The position numbers and the translations under genes were made by a program. Under the pieces are notes generated by a model that was not told the DNA's origin, searched no databases, and saw only the letters and a list, made by a program, of their open reading frames with translations. From the NCBI GenBank assembly GCA_030248225.1, contig JASANE010029061.1, forward strand, positions 1 to 64,000: DNA of 64,000 nucleotides, written 5' to 3'. How positions within the stretch are numbered: position 1 is the first letter of the stretch; every line of letters starts with the position of its first letter. Below are positions 34,621 through 46,549 of this stretch, in pieces. This DNA comes from Trileptium ribeirensis. Taxonomy: Eukaryota; Nematoda; Enoplea; Enoplida; Thoracostomopsidae.

Positions 34621-35349
34621 GTGAGTGATTTTGTATATTACCAGTTATTTTGTTAGAATCGAATCTGTCTAAATAAATAAATCAGGTAAATACATAAATA
34701 AATTGGTAAAATCAGATCAAGTTAATTTAAATCATTTTTAGACTTTATTCTAGCAGAATTTGATCGACATTTTAAACTGTGGAATGACTTTAAATAAACT
34801 GTAGCAGAATTAATTCAATAAAAAACAACATACTCAGTTTTATTTAAGGTTGTGTCTTTTTTAGTAGAATGATTCTGTCTAGAATTTATTTATTGATTCA
34901 AGTTTATATTTTACCATCTCGCTGCAAGTATCCTTCAGTAGTTGCCGCATTACACATTTACCGGTTTTAGCGAACACTGTTCGAACAGATGTCGTGCAAG
35001 CGGAGCGTCCAATTCTCATTATTGAGACAGTATATTTCACTGACCAGCCGTAGTTTTTAGACTGTTTTTATCCAAGTTTCTGAAATTTCTAAGTAATTAT
35101 TTGAGAATTGTTACTGTAGAGTGTTATTTGCAGGCTAGAATCCAGTTTTGATTTTAACTACTAGAGAGCAATGAAAACTATGTGTTTGGATTCATGGTCC
35201 GCAATAGTGTTTTACTTTGTCATGTTTTGTTTCTCTACAGTTAAACTATACTCAACTACATAGTATTTGTAGGTAGAGTGATTTTCGAAATATAGCCGCA
35301 TCAGTTGCATACAGTTTGTAATAAATTTATATTCTTCATTGTGCCTTAG

Positions 35350-35497
35350 ATATCCTACGAAATGCCGAGCTTGCATTTGGACCCAGTATCTGTTACATTC
35401 AACTGTGTTGCTCATACCGATACTTGGTCTCACAAAAGGCGCAAGCGTCGTGAAATGGAACGGCTTGATAAGGCTTTAATGTACGCCTATCATAAAG
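35350..35497 (+). CDS. METTL16: METTL16 exon 8 (residues ~410-459; VCR, basic segment)
   Basis: After GTGCCTTAG the exon reads ISYEMPSLHLDPVSVTFNC, then TDTWSHKRRKRREMERLDKA. The pattern of strands followed by W and a basic KRRKRRE run matches the VCR part EEVSLFLTAIENSWIHLRRKKRE of METTL16, which increases affinity for U6 RNA. The donor is AAAG|GTGTGT, phase 1. 148 nt. Confidence 0.88.
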
Positions 35498-36400
35498 GTG
35501 TGTTTGTAGCCGAAAAATACCGCCTGCTCTAACTGCAACCTAAACTAAGCGCCATGCTTCATGAGGCCCCACCTTGTACTAACTTTTGTTTTGAATTTTT
35601 ATTAATAATACTTGAAAACATCAATAATAAAGCTATAATTTCGTTTACAACTTATGTGCTTTTAATCTAATATGAGTCCGAGAAACTAGCACCGTTGGTA
35701 CATTGACTGTAAAGTAAATCTTTGGCTGTGGCGTCGATAATACATTTAACTGTATTGGCGGGTTCAGCACATAGTACTACTGATGCCACTGCGTCGCGCG
35801 TGTATATACATCTGTTCAGTTGCTGTGCTGTTATGCTGACATAATTGGTGGATCCCGGAATGGATTTCGGGGGCTATCCCTGCTTGAGTATGATTTTTGG
35901 CTCATTTCGTCAGTGGTCATGTATGCTTCTGTTTTGTAACACTTCATGCTTCTGATTACTGTTCTTGATTTGACAGAGATTGTGCACGTGAAACCCCGGC
36001 ATTTCGAGGACAATGTAATGCTAAAAGGTTATACTGTACACGTATTGTCGTATTTACGGCGAGCGACTGGCTACTTCGAAATTTTGAAACTATGAAACAG
36101 ATTTCTTTCGAACAGATGTTGGCGAGTGCTGTATATGTTGTAAATATCGTACAGTCATAAAAAGTAAGTCCAGACGCGGGTGAAGATGGTTATGTAATCT
36201 TGTGTTGATATGCGTTGAAAAGTTTAGGTAGTAGGTTTCGAATTTATTTCCAGTCTATTTGCGAACTATTTTGGAAATATTTAACACTATACGGGGGTGC
36301 GAACGACATGAACTAAGCTTTGTTAATAGTAAGTTTATGGGTTATCAATTTAGTTGTATAACTAATATAATTTTCGTACATTTGATGATACACGTTTCAG
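35498..36400 (+). other. METTL16 intron 8
   Basis: It starts GTGTGT and ends ACGTTTCAG. The reading frame of the last exon happens to stay open upstream to 36259, but that part lies before the acceptor and is not needed. Confidence 0.6.
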
Positions 36401-37080
36401 ACTACTGCCACAAATCGGTTCATTGTTGCAGTGGATGTCCCGATATTTCTGATGTAGTGTTTCGGTTACGATTGTTGGAACAGCAGTCATCGTATAGTGA
36501 TCAGGACATCTCGACCGCAGCTTGTCCTGAAGTGAATGCTTCGACGTCCAATGCTATTACAAGCGGGATTACCAGATTTGGTGTGAAACGAAAAGTTCAT
36601 TTCAATTACCATGACGAATACGAAGACTTTGTGGAGCCTGTTGAAACTGGTACGAAGCGTGTAAAATATGACCGAAACAATTTGACGAGTTTAATGGAAA
36701 CAGAAGATGAGTTGAAAAATAACAATGATGAAGAATGTGGTTTAGATAGCGGCGATATTGCTAATAAACAGAGCCGAGGCTGTGAAATAGATTTCGAATT
36801 TCCGGAAGACTCTGTCGTGTGGTCAAAATGTGCTTTAAGCGAATACGAAGTTTGTTCGCATTTGTGTCATTTTGTGATGTCTATTAGCATTAAACAAAGA
36901 TCGAATTTTGCAAAGGATACAAATGAGTCGTTCAGCCACGTCCAAGATGCGCCTGGACGTATGCCAAATGATTCGGGGAAGTTTTCGTTAAGAATGGAGT
37001 GGGTACGGGGAGTCCAACGCGAAACGATGAGTCAAATTTCTACTTGTATTTCAAGTGTTTTAAATGCGTATAGAACTTAG
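36401..37080 (+). CDS. METTL16: METTL16 exon 9 (C-terminal VCR; stop)
   Basis: The last coding exon (680 nt) joins exon 8 as a GAC codon. Residues about 459-640 are a low-complexity acidic linker with basic patches (GVKRKVHFNYHD, GTKRVKYDRNN), probably disordered. The end reads GKFSLRMEWVRGVQRETMSQ, then STCISSVLNAY, and TAG. This matches the family's final LVEMHWVEGQNRDLMNQL...R helix, so the KA-1-like VCR fold is present as two halves split by the linker. It is longer than the human linker. The first half of the linker has no recognisable motif. Confidence 0.9.
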
Positions 37081-37360
37081 TCGCGGTGTCTAGTAGTGGT
37101 GAATGGTTTATTCTAGAAACACTGATAATATTTGCGATTTGATGTACTATATGCTGGATTATTGTTCTTGTAGAGTCGGATTTGCTGTTATTTCTACTGC
37201 TTACACATATAGACACTAAGTGCCTAGGTCGGCGAATTCTCAGCTACTGTCAAAATGTTGCACATTAATGATAATTGAAAAAAGTGCAAACAAAAAAGAC
37301 AAACATTAATCAATCCCAGAAACATAAGACTGAGGTTTAGCTATGTAATAAATCGCCATA
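37081..37360 (+). terminator. METTL16 3' UTR with poly(A) signal AATAAA
   Basis: A canonical AATAAA occurs at 37347-37352, about 267 bases after the METTL16 stop, within an AT-rich 3' flank. It is the first canonical hexamer I found and the likely cleavage signal. Confidence 0.6.
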
Positions 37361-37638
37361 AGCTTATAATACAGAAACGTACAGAAGGTCTTAGCGGACT
37401 TCTGGTTGGACATAATTGAAAGTAGTAAAAGGCACAACTAGGTGTCTATCTTTGCGGCATAATAACAATCGGCTATAGTTTTTTATAGATCTGTGGATTA
37501 TGTTACCATTTTTCTCGAAATTAGTGTACTAATGGCCAACGGTAGTTGCAATAATTTTTCCGAAAAATAGCGGACCGCGCAAGATTTCGTCATAAACTTT
37601 AGGATTTTGCTTCCATTGTCATAAAAATATTAATATTG

Positions 37639-37771
37639 TGTTTGTTGTGCAGAAATGTGTCATTTTGCGGTTTGATCCCTTATTTTGAATCCCGCAAGTT
37701 TAAATGTTTGTTGTGCAGAAATAGTGTCATTTTGCGGTTTGGTCCCTTATTTTGAATCCCGCAAGTTTAAA
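37639..37771. repeat. tandem duplication, two ~66-bp units
   Basis: Two almost identical units run 37639-37704 and 37705-37771. Both contain 'ttgttgtgcagaaat', 'gtcattttgcggttt' and 'tgaatcccgcaagttta'. They differ by one inserted A and a T/G change, so the duplication is recent. Confidence 0.95.
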
Positions 37772-38194
37772 ATTCTCAAGTATTGTTTGTACGTAAACAG
37801 ATTATTGTTAATGTTTTTTAAATGTGATGAATTCTGGTAGCTCATCAGTGAGTTTGTAAACATTATCTAAGAAATTGAAGCTTGGTATAGTATCACAGTT
37901 AAAGTACAAACGAAAATAGTATTAGCAAGGTTATGTTATGAAAATGAAGAGTATGACACTTGGTTGTACTGATGTGTTAGTGCTTAAACCGATGATGTGG
38001 TCGTTTAGAACCTTATGGGTTCTTTTGGCCCTCTCGCCTTAAGGATTGTAGGGATACTATTAAAGGTTCTGTGAGTTGTACATAGTTGCTGTTCTCAAAG
38101 AACTTGCCAGGATTGTGGATTATTGGGCATACTTTTCGAATTTCATTGCGTCGACGGAAAAGCTTTGGGGGGATAACAAAATACATAACCCCTA

Positions 38195-39766
38195 TAGGGG
38201 TCATTTCACGAAACCATGTACTTTAGAAATACCACTTTTTGAAGCCAAAATGAAACGTTTTCGAATGTACAGTGTCTAGACCCCTTCCAATGTAAAAAAT
38301 TCGAATATCGAGGTCTCTATGCAAAACGAGCTACCTGAAACCTGCTACAGGGGTTGGAAAGGGCCCCCCTGGGGGTCAAATTTTAATCCGAAATAAGGCA
38401 TTATTCTGTAGTGTTGACGGAGTGACACGCGAACCATGGTCTGTTTTTATGCAAGTCCATCCAAAATGGTCCTAGTCAAGCCATTTGGAGCACTTGCGAC
38501 CTAAAATTGATGCTGCGAGGGCATTATTGGGGTTAAAATCGACCAATTTAGAACAAGCCTGTCGCAGAAGTTCGCAGACGGAGACAGCACCTACAGATAC
38601 CATTTTATGCTCACAAACCAACCATGAGCGGGGGACGTCTGAGAAAAAATTTCAGGCAGATCCTTCGGCCTTGTAAAAAATGGCACCCCGATATGTTGAG
38701 TCGGGGGGGGGGGCTACACCTCAGGTCGGGGGGGGGCTACAGCTTCCTACAACATGCAACGCGCCAAACTTTAGCTACTTCTATACATTCTAGATGTAAG
38801 CTGGTGTAAAACAAATACAATAGATCTATGACCAGTTTACATTTAAGTGATGATACCAAGGACAATGCGTGTAATAAATGTGCGGGCAGGCAGAAGGGTT
38901 TCCTAGCTGTTCAGTTAACAGCACGGCCCCATATCATAGTGCAATGATGATGAACTTATATACTAATATGATTCTTGCGACCATCGATTACTTTTATTAT
39001 ACATGCGGTCGGGGGGGGCTACACGCCAGGTCGGGGGGGTTATATTTTCATTAAAAATTTTTAACAGATGGGTCGCTTCTAGTGGGGCTTTACTATGTTT
39101 ATATCCGGCCTATTGTAAGACTGTATGCTAAATTTGGCTTTTTTAAATTTAAGTTTGGTCAGGTCAGGGGGGGCTACATTTTGCATACCCCATTTTTGGC
39201 ATTTTATGACCTTCGACCTCATAATGAAATAACACATGGACAGACGCTGATATTCTTTTTTTTCAATAACACCTGTACTGATTGCGATTACCGTTATATA
39301 GCATTTTTGGCGCTAGTACACTTTTACGTTATGTACCAGCGTCTGAAAGCTGCCAGATTTGACCTTGGTCGGGGGGGGCTACATGTGACGAAAAAAATTT
39401 TCGGAAGCTTGACGTCAGCTTCAGTGTCGATGCTTACTCCCAAGTTTTTCCGGAAAAATTAGCAAATACCAATGGATCACAGTGAAATGAAAAACACATA
39501 CATGTATCACGTGCTAGCGATACGGCGAACGTTTATATTAGGACATGTGTTTTTGGCTTCATTTGACCAACCCGGGTTGAGGGCCTCTGGCTCCTGCTAT
39601 CCTTGGGGTACAGAGGTCCACCATACCTCGTTATGATCGTCGGATATGCTATTACTACATCTCACAGCGACATTAAATTTCCTTACAAAAGATTGGTGGT
39701 ATGGCCCATAAAGTGCCGATGTAGCCCCCCCGACTAAAATGACATGGTTTCGTGAAATGACCCATA
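38195..39766. mobile_element. 1.57-kb non-autonomous TIR element with repeated poly-G motif
   Basis: GGGGTCATTTCACGAAACC at the left (from about 38197) is mirrored at the right end by its complement (about 39743-39764), giving terminal inverted repeats of ~22 bases. Each end is next to a TA dinucleotide. That could be a Tc1/mariner-type TA duplication, but I cannot prove it. Inside, a GTCGGGGGGGGCTACA motif recurs at about 38700, 38727, 39009, 39031, 39164 and 39369, and in inverted form at 39721. No transposase is visible. A partial copy lies at 41938-42473. Confidence 0.6.
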
Positions 39767-39769
39767 GAA

Positions 39770-41935
39770 CCTTTGTGTTGTTATGGAAACTTGGGATGGT
39801 ATGAATAAACAATTACATTATCGCATAAGGTACAGTACGCAAATATGACCAGATATCGTGTTCTTTTATAAATTTTCCAATTATGCATTTTGGTAATAGC
39901 AGTCTTTCCATTTTCCAGTGCTTCTAATCTCTAAAATCGGAAATTTAGTTGTGATATAGTAATTTGTGTTCTCTTGTATTTTCATTTATAGTAATATTGC
40001 TCCTACGATGATGAATAGCAGCAAACCTAAAATACTTATTTCTGATAAAAGACAGTATACATGCAAAATATGTAATTGTTGCTTTTTATAATATTCATAT
40101 AATATGACAACCAACTTATTTGCATGAGTTTAAGGGCTTTGATGACACCTGTAGTGCATCTATTTTGGAAGAAAAATTGGCTGAACATGCTAAAGTCAAC
40201 TTTTACCCTTTAGAGTTCGTTGTTTTTTTATATTTGTACCACAAGAACGGATGAAATAAATATTTTTGACATATTGCCTCCGGCAGTTGCGGATGCTTTA
40301 AATTCTTGTTACATTAGCACGTTCATATTAAAGATAAAAACTTTGGAAATTGGTTGGAAATAAAAACGTTGGTTGGAAATTTGAACTTGTCAACAAAGCT
40401 TTACTTATATATGTACATCTTGCGGAAATTGAAAAATGGTGGTTTGCGATTTTGATTGTTCATCTGACTCAGTGGGGTGCGGTGCAATTTTTTGCGGAAT
40501 TCATTTTGTCAATCAAATCGCTTTCCGGGTGAATTAGACCAATTGTTGCTGAGAAACGCGTTGTTCCTCACACCTTTGTGATTTATTGGCAGTGTGCGAG
40601 CTCCGTTCTTTTCAGTGAGTGTAACCAATATTTGGAACATCCATACTATGTGGCTTATGTTGAGCAACTTTTTGCATTTAATGTGCATCGTAAGTCGTTC
40701 CGATATTTGGCGATATTATACGGATAAAAATTTAAATACAGTGTATTTGCTTTGTGTATGAGACTATAATTTTCTCTGCTGGTTGGTAAAGTAAACAATC
40801 AGTTTTTAACTTAATAGCTTATGCATTCTGCCTTAATAATATATTTTTCATACACAAGAGCTGATACTTCGCATTAAAACGCAAATCACTAATGAATGTT
40901 TGAATATTTTTTTGTGCTTCTGTTAAACTTTTCTCACATCATTTAGCTTGTACATAGCGACCACTAGGTGCGTGTATATATGTAGCCATACCCTGAAAAT
41001 TGTGCGTGAATGATGATTTTCGAAAACGAAAATTTATGGATATATGTAAATTTGCTTAGACCTGAATTTTGCATTTAAACGAACTCAATAAATTAGCTAA
41101 GATCAAGGATTTGGGGAGACATGGAACGTTGGTATCGGTCGTGCTTTAGGGTTTGCATTACGGAGAGTTCCTGGCAGTGTTTTGCGTTGACCCGCTGTGG
41201 ATTTTTTGCAGTTTGTGTGTTTTGCTTAACGAATATGCTGTTTTGTTCAGAGCGCAGGGTTTTTCGCGGTCAACCGTTTGTTTTCGCCCGCAATTCCGGT
41301 GAGTATAAACTGGTATTTTGCCTGAGTTATTGCAATATCGTTAATCAGCAAAAAAATGTAAATTGATTTTTAGGCAAAACTCCTGTTAGTGACGGTGTCC
41401 TGGTTTTTAATTGACAAGTTCATAACCCTGAGTCGAATTTTTACTTGTGTATACGCTAAGTGTACTAGAATCCTTGCAAGTGCTGTTGTGTGCCGTGGAA
41501 AGTGTTTTTCGAACTTTGAAGGTTATAATAGGCATGTTCCGCACGAAAAACGTTTGGTACTATTTTTTGTGATGTGACTCGGAAATAAACATTTCGAATA
41601 CTAAGGAACCTGTTGATGTTATAATTAAAGAGTTACTGTTGTGACCTTGAATTTGAAAATGTTTTTTTGAGAAGTGTTTGATGTTCGCTTTAAGTTCATT
41701 CGATACCCAACGGTCATTTCTGGATGTGACTACTTACATATTCGAAAAGAATTAACCGGAATTCTGGTCGGCAAGAGGTTCGAGTTTCATCACTTAAATA
41801 TCTGCATGGCGGAATTAGTAATAAAGTTTATCGTTTCTTAGTCGAAATTAGCTAACAAATTAAACCTGGACGGTAGTAATATTCTTGGTGTTAACGTGAA
41901 GACAAAATATATTCTGTGTATGATGGCAGGTGTGA
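39770..41935. other. no confident gene; one exon-like frame at 41121
   Basis: AT-rich sequence. The frame 41121-41300 begins with ATG, is Cys/Phe-rich and runs into CCG|GTGAGTATA, a strong donor consensus, so it could be a first exon. It has no recognisable domain, and nothing downstream clearly joins it. Confidence 0.3.
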
Positions 41936-41937
41936 TA

Positions 41938-42473
41938 GGCAGACGTTGATATCCGTTTTTTCAAGAACACCTGTACTGATTACGATTAACGTTACATAGC
42001 ATGTTTGGCGCTAGTGCACTTTGACGTTATTTACCAGCGTATGCAAGCTGCCACATTTGACCGTGGTCGGGGCTGGGCTACATGTCACGAAAAAATTTTT
42101 CGGAAGTTTGACGTCAGCTTCAGTGTCGATGCTTACTCCCAAGTTTTTCTAGAAAAATTAGCAATACCAAAGGATCACAGTGAAATGAAAAATATATACA
42201 CATATGTATCACTTGTTAGCGATACGGCGAACGTTTATAGTGGGGCATGTGTTTTTGGCTTCATTTGACCAACCCTGGTTGAGGGTTTCTGGCTCCTGCT
42301 ATGTTTGGGGTACAGAGGTCCACCACACCTCATTATGACCGTCGGACATGCTATTACTACATATCACAGCGACATTAAATTTCCCTCCAAAAGGTTGGTG
42401 CTATGAGCCAAAAAAGTGCCGATGTAGCCCCCCCCCCGACTAAATGACATGGTTTCGTGAAGTAACTCATATT
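41938..42473. repeat. partial copy of the poly-G TIR element
   Basis: It corresponds to 39238-39765 with about 10% differences: same 'cacctgtactgattacgatta', 'tttggcgctagt', 'ttgacgtcagcttcagtgtcg', 'agcgatacggcgaacgtttata' and final GTAGCCCCCCCCCGACTAAATGACATGG. The left half of the element is missing. Confidence 0.8.
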
Positions 42474-42720
42474 TATAATTTTTGAAATACTGTAATCTAG
42501 AATTTGTTAGCTATGCCATTGCCCAACGGTTCTTGCGTAGTGTCGTGTAACAAACAGCTTGCTACCTATTGTATCGTTATTAGTTACTTTTAATGCGCTC
42601 GGGATCAGTATCACATATTTCACTTTTCTGAAAATAAGCCTACTAATAGTAATTCACTGATAAGGGAAAACTGGCTAGCATGATTAATCTAGAATTCGGG
42701 TTTTGAGGTTAGGTTTTCAG

Positions 42721-43643
42721 GGTCTTTTCGGTTATCCTCCTCCAGGCGGAATTTCGTCAATTTTGAAGATACGTATAAAATTTTGGTATCAATCGATTCA
42801 TCTCGATGAGATGGTTCAGAAAATCCCCATTTTACACACATCCCTAACTTTTCGATTTTTTGATGTCCCTGTGGTCTCCCCTTGGGAATCCAAAAATCTT
42901 TTTCTTCGAATGTGGTCATGTTGGGCACCATTTGACGCTGCTTGCAAATCGACTGGTGTGTAATTTATTGAAATCTAATTTCGTCAATTCTGAAGATACG
43001 TATAAAATTTTGGTATCAATCGATTCAGCTCGATGAGCTGGTTCAGAAAATACCCATTTTGCCCACATCCCTGATAATCTTTTTTCGATTTTTTGATTTC
43101 CATGTGGTCCCCTCTTGGGAACCAAAAATCTTTTTCTTCGGAATGTGGTCATGTTGGGCAACATTCGACTCGGCTTGCAAATCGACTAGTGTGTAATTTA
43201 TTGAAATCTAACCCACCATTAGGAAGTTATAAGCGCCCAAATAACCCTGAGGGGCAGAAATAAAATGCAGGCCATGCCGTTCTGGGTAACCTAAACATTA
43301 GTCTTAGCCTAAGCTAAGGTCTTTATAGTGTACGGCCCATCAGGGTTATTTGGTCCCTCCTAACTTTCTAACGGTTGGTTAGATTTCAATAAATTACACA
43401 CCAGTCGATTTGTCTCATCAAGCCGAGTGGAACGGTGCCCAACACGACCACATTCCGAAGAAAAAGATTTTTGAGTTCCCGAGGGGGACCATTGGCAATC
43501 AAAAATCGAAAAAAATTTGTCAGGAATGTGGGTAAAATGGGCATTTTCTGAACCAGCTCATCGAGCTAAATTGATTGGTACCAAAATTTTATTTGTATCT
43601 TCAAAATTGACGAAATTCCAGCTGGGGGATAACCGAAAAGACC
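42721..43643. mobile_element. foldback-type element with long inverted arms
   Basis: A ~228-base unit is present twice in direct orientation (42749-42976 and 42978-43206) and once inverted (about 43380-43612). The left edge GGTCTTTTCGGTTATCC is mirrored at the right by GGATAACCGAAAAGACC. Inside the arms, 43206-43247 mirrors 43340-43381, leaving a ~90-base loop. The transcript or single strand would form one long hairpin. There is no coding capacity. Class unknown; foldback DNA transposons have this architecture. Confidence 0.8.
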
Positions 43644-43649
43644 AAGTTT

Positions 43650-45620
43650 TGATATTCTGAGCATACGTAAAATAACATATAGCAAGAAATACACACATGA
43701 TAGTTCATTAAAACAAGTGGCTGTAAATTTTTAGTAGATAATGGTGGCGTCTCCGCACAGACGTTGAAAATAAGGGGCGTACTTGTTAAGTTTGAGCATG
43801 GAGAAAGTGTCAAAAATGTGTCTGAGTTAATATTCTACTATACACGCGACAATGTTAATTCTACTATACACGCGCTAAGAAATTAACTTTTGATTTCGCG
43901 GTGTAGGTTGATACATTTTCGATTACAGCGAGCAGGATTTTTATTGTAACTAGTCATGTAGGGATTGTTCGTTCCTGTTCATTACAAGGGTAGGGGAAAC
44001 ATTGGTAGGTACAATTATACAACGTAAATGAAAAAAAATTTGAAATTTCAGCTTTCAAGAAAATGGTAATCTTAAGAAGAAAATTCCGATGTAGGGCTCT
44101 AGTACTTATCGAATTGACTGCTGTTCACTTAAATGTAAATTTTCATTCAATTTAGCCAAGTACCACAAAATTAATGGAATAAGTATAGCCCTCAATGTAC
44201 CAGTGATTAAAAATGCTAATATTTCGCAATCTGTTACAGGGATTTAGCGTTTATCGACGTACCCATAGAAATTATCGACGTACCCAATGAACCTTTAAAG
44301 CAAACTAACGTGTTTAACCGGTTATGACCATCGTTCACCCCAACCAACGAGATGCTTATTATTTCTTTTTGTCTTGCCTTATAGGTAAGACCAGCTTCAG
44401 GTTTCAGTTCCAGCAAAAATTAAATTCCGTTCCGAAAACTCACTGGCATACTGTTATGTGAAAATATGGATTGATTTTGGACAGCTGCAGTTTATTTTAG
44501 TCTGATCAGTGCGAGTGTAGCAGCCATTGACTGTGCTAGATACAAATCATAATTACTTTTCTCTCTGTTAATAATTCATCTCTGAGTGGATGGATTTTGG
44601 CAAAATATGTTTCGATAGCAAAAACGATGACGATATACCTTTAGCTGAACGCTAAGACCTCTGACGCCATTTTCCGGGTCAAAGAATTGGTTTTAAGAGG
44701 TACATTGCCAAATCTGGCCATAGTATTACTAGTTTTGCAGCCCATATCTTGGTAACAAGAATCCGCTCATCGAGATCTACAACTGTGCTGGGCAGTTATT
44801 TTGTGGGATCACCCCTCTTTATGGTTCGTCAATCTTTTTCTAGATATCGATTTTAGGTTATCGGTATATAAGAAAATATCTATACGCTGGCCGTTTATTA
44901 GATTATCCAGCAATCTGAATAGCATTATTTTTTACCAAGCATGCGGAATAGTCGTTTTATCTAAATAACTAAACAGTACTCGCTTTATTAGACCGCTTCT
45001 CGCTCTTTATTCGCTTACAACTTTCTTGTAGGTTAATATTTTGAAATTTTATAGTTTGTTTTTGTGTATTACAAACAAAGTCATCACGAATTGCCTATAC
45101 ATAGGCTTGATTTGCCTGAACGCAATGGTTTGGTTATCTAGAGACCAGCACAAAATTTCAAGATTTTTTGTGGTTTTCAATGCGTTTAAGGTGGACAGTT
45201 GGCGAACTCGATTTACCAAAAAATTTTCGTCACTTTCGTGGTTATGCGCTGTTTTCTGCGCTTCCAAATAAGCCATTATAGATTGTGTTGCACGCAGGAT
45301 GAGTGGAGTTCTTTAACTCCGATGAGGCGAGCATAAGGCTTCTAGGGTTGCAAACGTTATAGGATGATATATATGCGTCGAACACAAAGCTTGCTACCGG
45401 TGATTATAAATTTTGACAACTTTTAGTTGAAACCAAGCTCGCAACGTTTCATCTCTACTTGCGATATACTAGTTCATTTAATTCAGATAACGCGTGGTAG
45501 GACGTAATTTGGATGACACTGAGTGGGGTGCAGTCTTAGTTATGCTTTACAGCTTAATCTGTACTGTGCGTTTTTGGTTTACTATTTTATACAACTAGTT
45601 TTACGGTTGCAACAACAACT
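43650..45620. other. no gene recognised; repeat at 44.69-45.15 kb
   Basis: Positions 44690-45150 are the relative of 25520-25990. The remainder, including short frames on both strands, shows no family signature. Confidence 0.45.
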
Positions 45621-45776
45621 ATGAAATCACCGGATATATGTGAATCGATCACGACCTTTGTGGCAGCTGATCGTTTTAAGGACGCCTGCGAATTTGTGGC
45701 GCAAAAATGGGAACCACGTTGGACTGATCGTGACAATGCTACTGCGACGTTGAGCGTAGCCGTTAAAGCTTTCGAG
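45621..45776 (+). CDS. unknown gene 2, exon 1 (candidate start)
   Basis: The frame starts with ATG after AACAACAACT and reads MKSPDICESITTFVAADRFK, then CEFVAQKWEPRWTDRDNATA and AVKAFE, ending GAG|GTATAA in phase 0 (52 codons). Codon use and the helical, charged pattern look coding, and the next exon is phase-compatible. The frame is open upstream of the ATG as well, so an earlier exon cannot be excluded. I do not recognise the family. The gene model runs to about 62-64 kb. Confidence 0.5.
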
Positions 45777-46380
45777 GTATAATTATGTTTGTTTTTGTCT
45801 TTACCCTTTTGCACAATATGTGCGACCAACTGTAATTTTGGTAATAAATTTTGGCAGTTTCTTGGTTATTAAAAATGAGTGATACATTTATATAAGACGA
45901 CTGCTACAGAATGCTAATAATTCTTAATTTTGACACCGAAAGAGTATAGTTTTCGATTTTTTTTTCGTTTTGGTTTAACATACAATTGGTTTAAAGGTAT
46001 TCTTGGTTACTGAATACAATCAGATCAATAATTGTATTTGCCATCCATATGTTATTTTTCTTTCGTATCTTTTAGCTGACGTGACATTTAGTTTCTGACT
46101 TACTGTAAAATGTGGTGGACTTTGTATCTTAGCGCAAACTGCAATGCTGCATCTAACCTCTTCTCAGAATAATTCCGTTCTCATAAAATTGTAATAAAAG
46201 AAAAGTTACAATCCAACCGTTTATTCAGAAGTTATGACGGAACAGCAAAACGAAACAGGCATATAACTGCTGCAGCAATATGTTATTTTTCACTGGATAA
46301 GCAAACTAGAAAGACGCATGGGCTAGGACTTAAATGATGATCCTAATCGTCTTTCCATAAGTGTGATTCTATAATGTTTT
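45777..46380 (+). other. gene 2 intron 1, first part
   Basis: AT-rich with no recognised content. The intron, if correct, is 6.7 kb and carries several transposons listed separately. Confidence 0.4.
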
Positions 46381-46418
46381 GCAGGCTGTGACCGCCAAGT
46401 TCTGGTATCTAGCTTTCC

Positions 46419-46489
46419 GTGCGTGGCGGAGTGGTCTAGCGTGCTGTCATACCGTTCGGGAATGTGTGTGTTCAACTCCCGCCGGCACC
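46419..46489 (+). repeat. tRNA-like sequence (SINE or tRNA pseudogene)
   Basis: GTGGCGGAGTGGTCTAGCG matches an A box/D arm, GTGTTCAACTCC matches a B box/T loop, and the 3' end CCGGCACC partly pairs with GTGCGTG at the 5' end (5 of 7 positions). The anticodon stem does not pair well, so I do not call a functional tRNA. It is the best tRNA-like segment in the window. Confidence 0.5.
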
Positions 46490-46549
46490 TGAATTTTTAC
46501 ATATGGAGTCGTCTTTTGTACCAAGCAAATAATTAATCCTTCTAATTAC

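Noticed and set aside
36259..36400. Upstream part of the frame containing METTL16 exon 9
   Set aside because: It lies before the TTTCAG acceptor, has no METTL16 similarity and is not needed for phase joining.
37639..37771. CRISPR-like repeat
   Set aside because: There are only two directly adjacent units with no spacer, in an animal genome; it is a simple tandem duplication.
42689..43164. Minus-strand ORFs with similar proteins (two copies)
   Set aside because: They share sequence only because the foldback unit is duplicated; no coding signature.
46419..46489. Functional tRNA gene
   Set aside because: The anticodon stem and two acceptor-stem positions do not pair, so it is listed only as a tRNA-like repeat.
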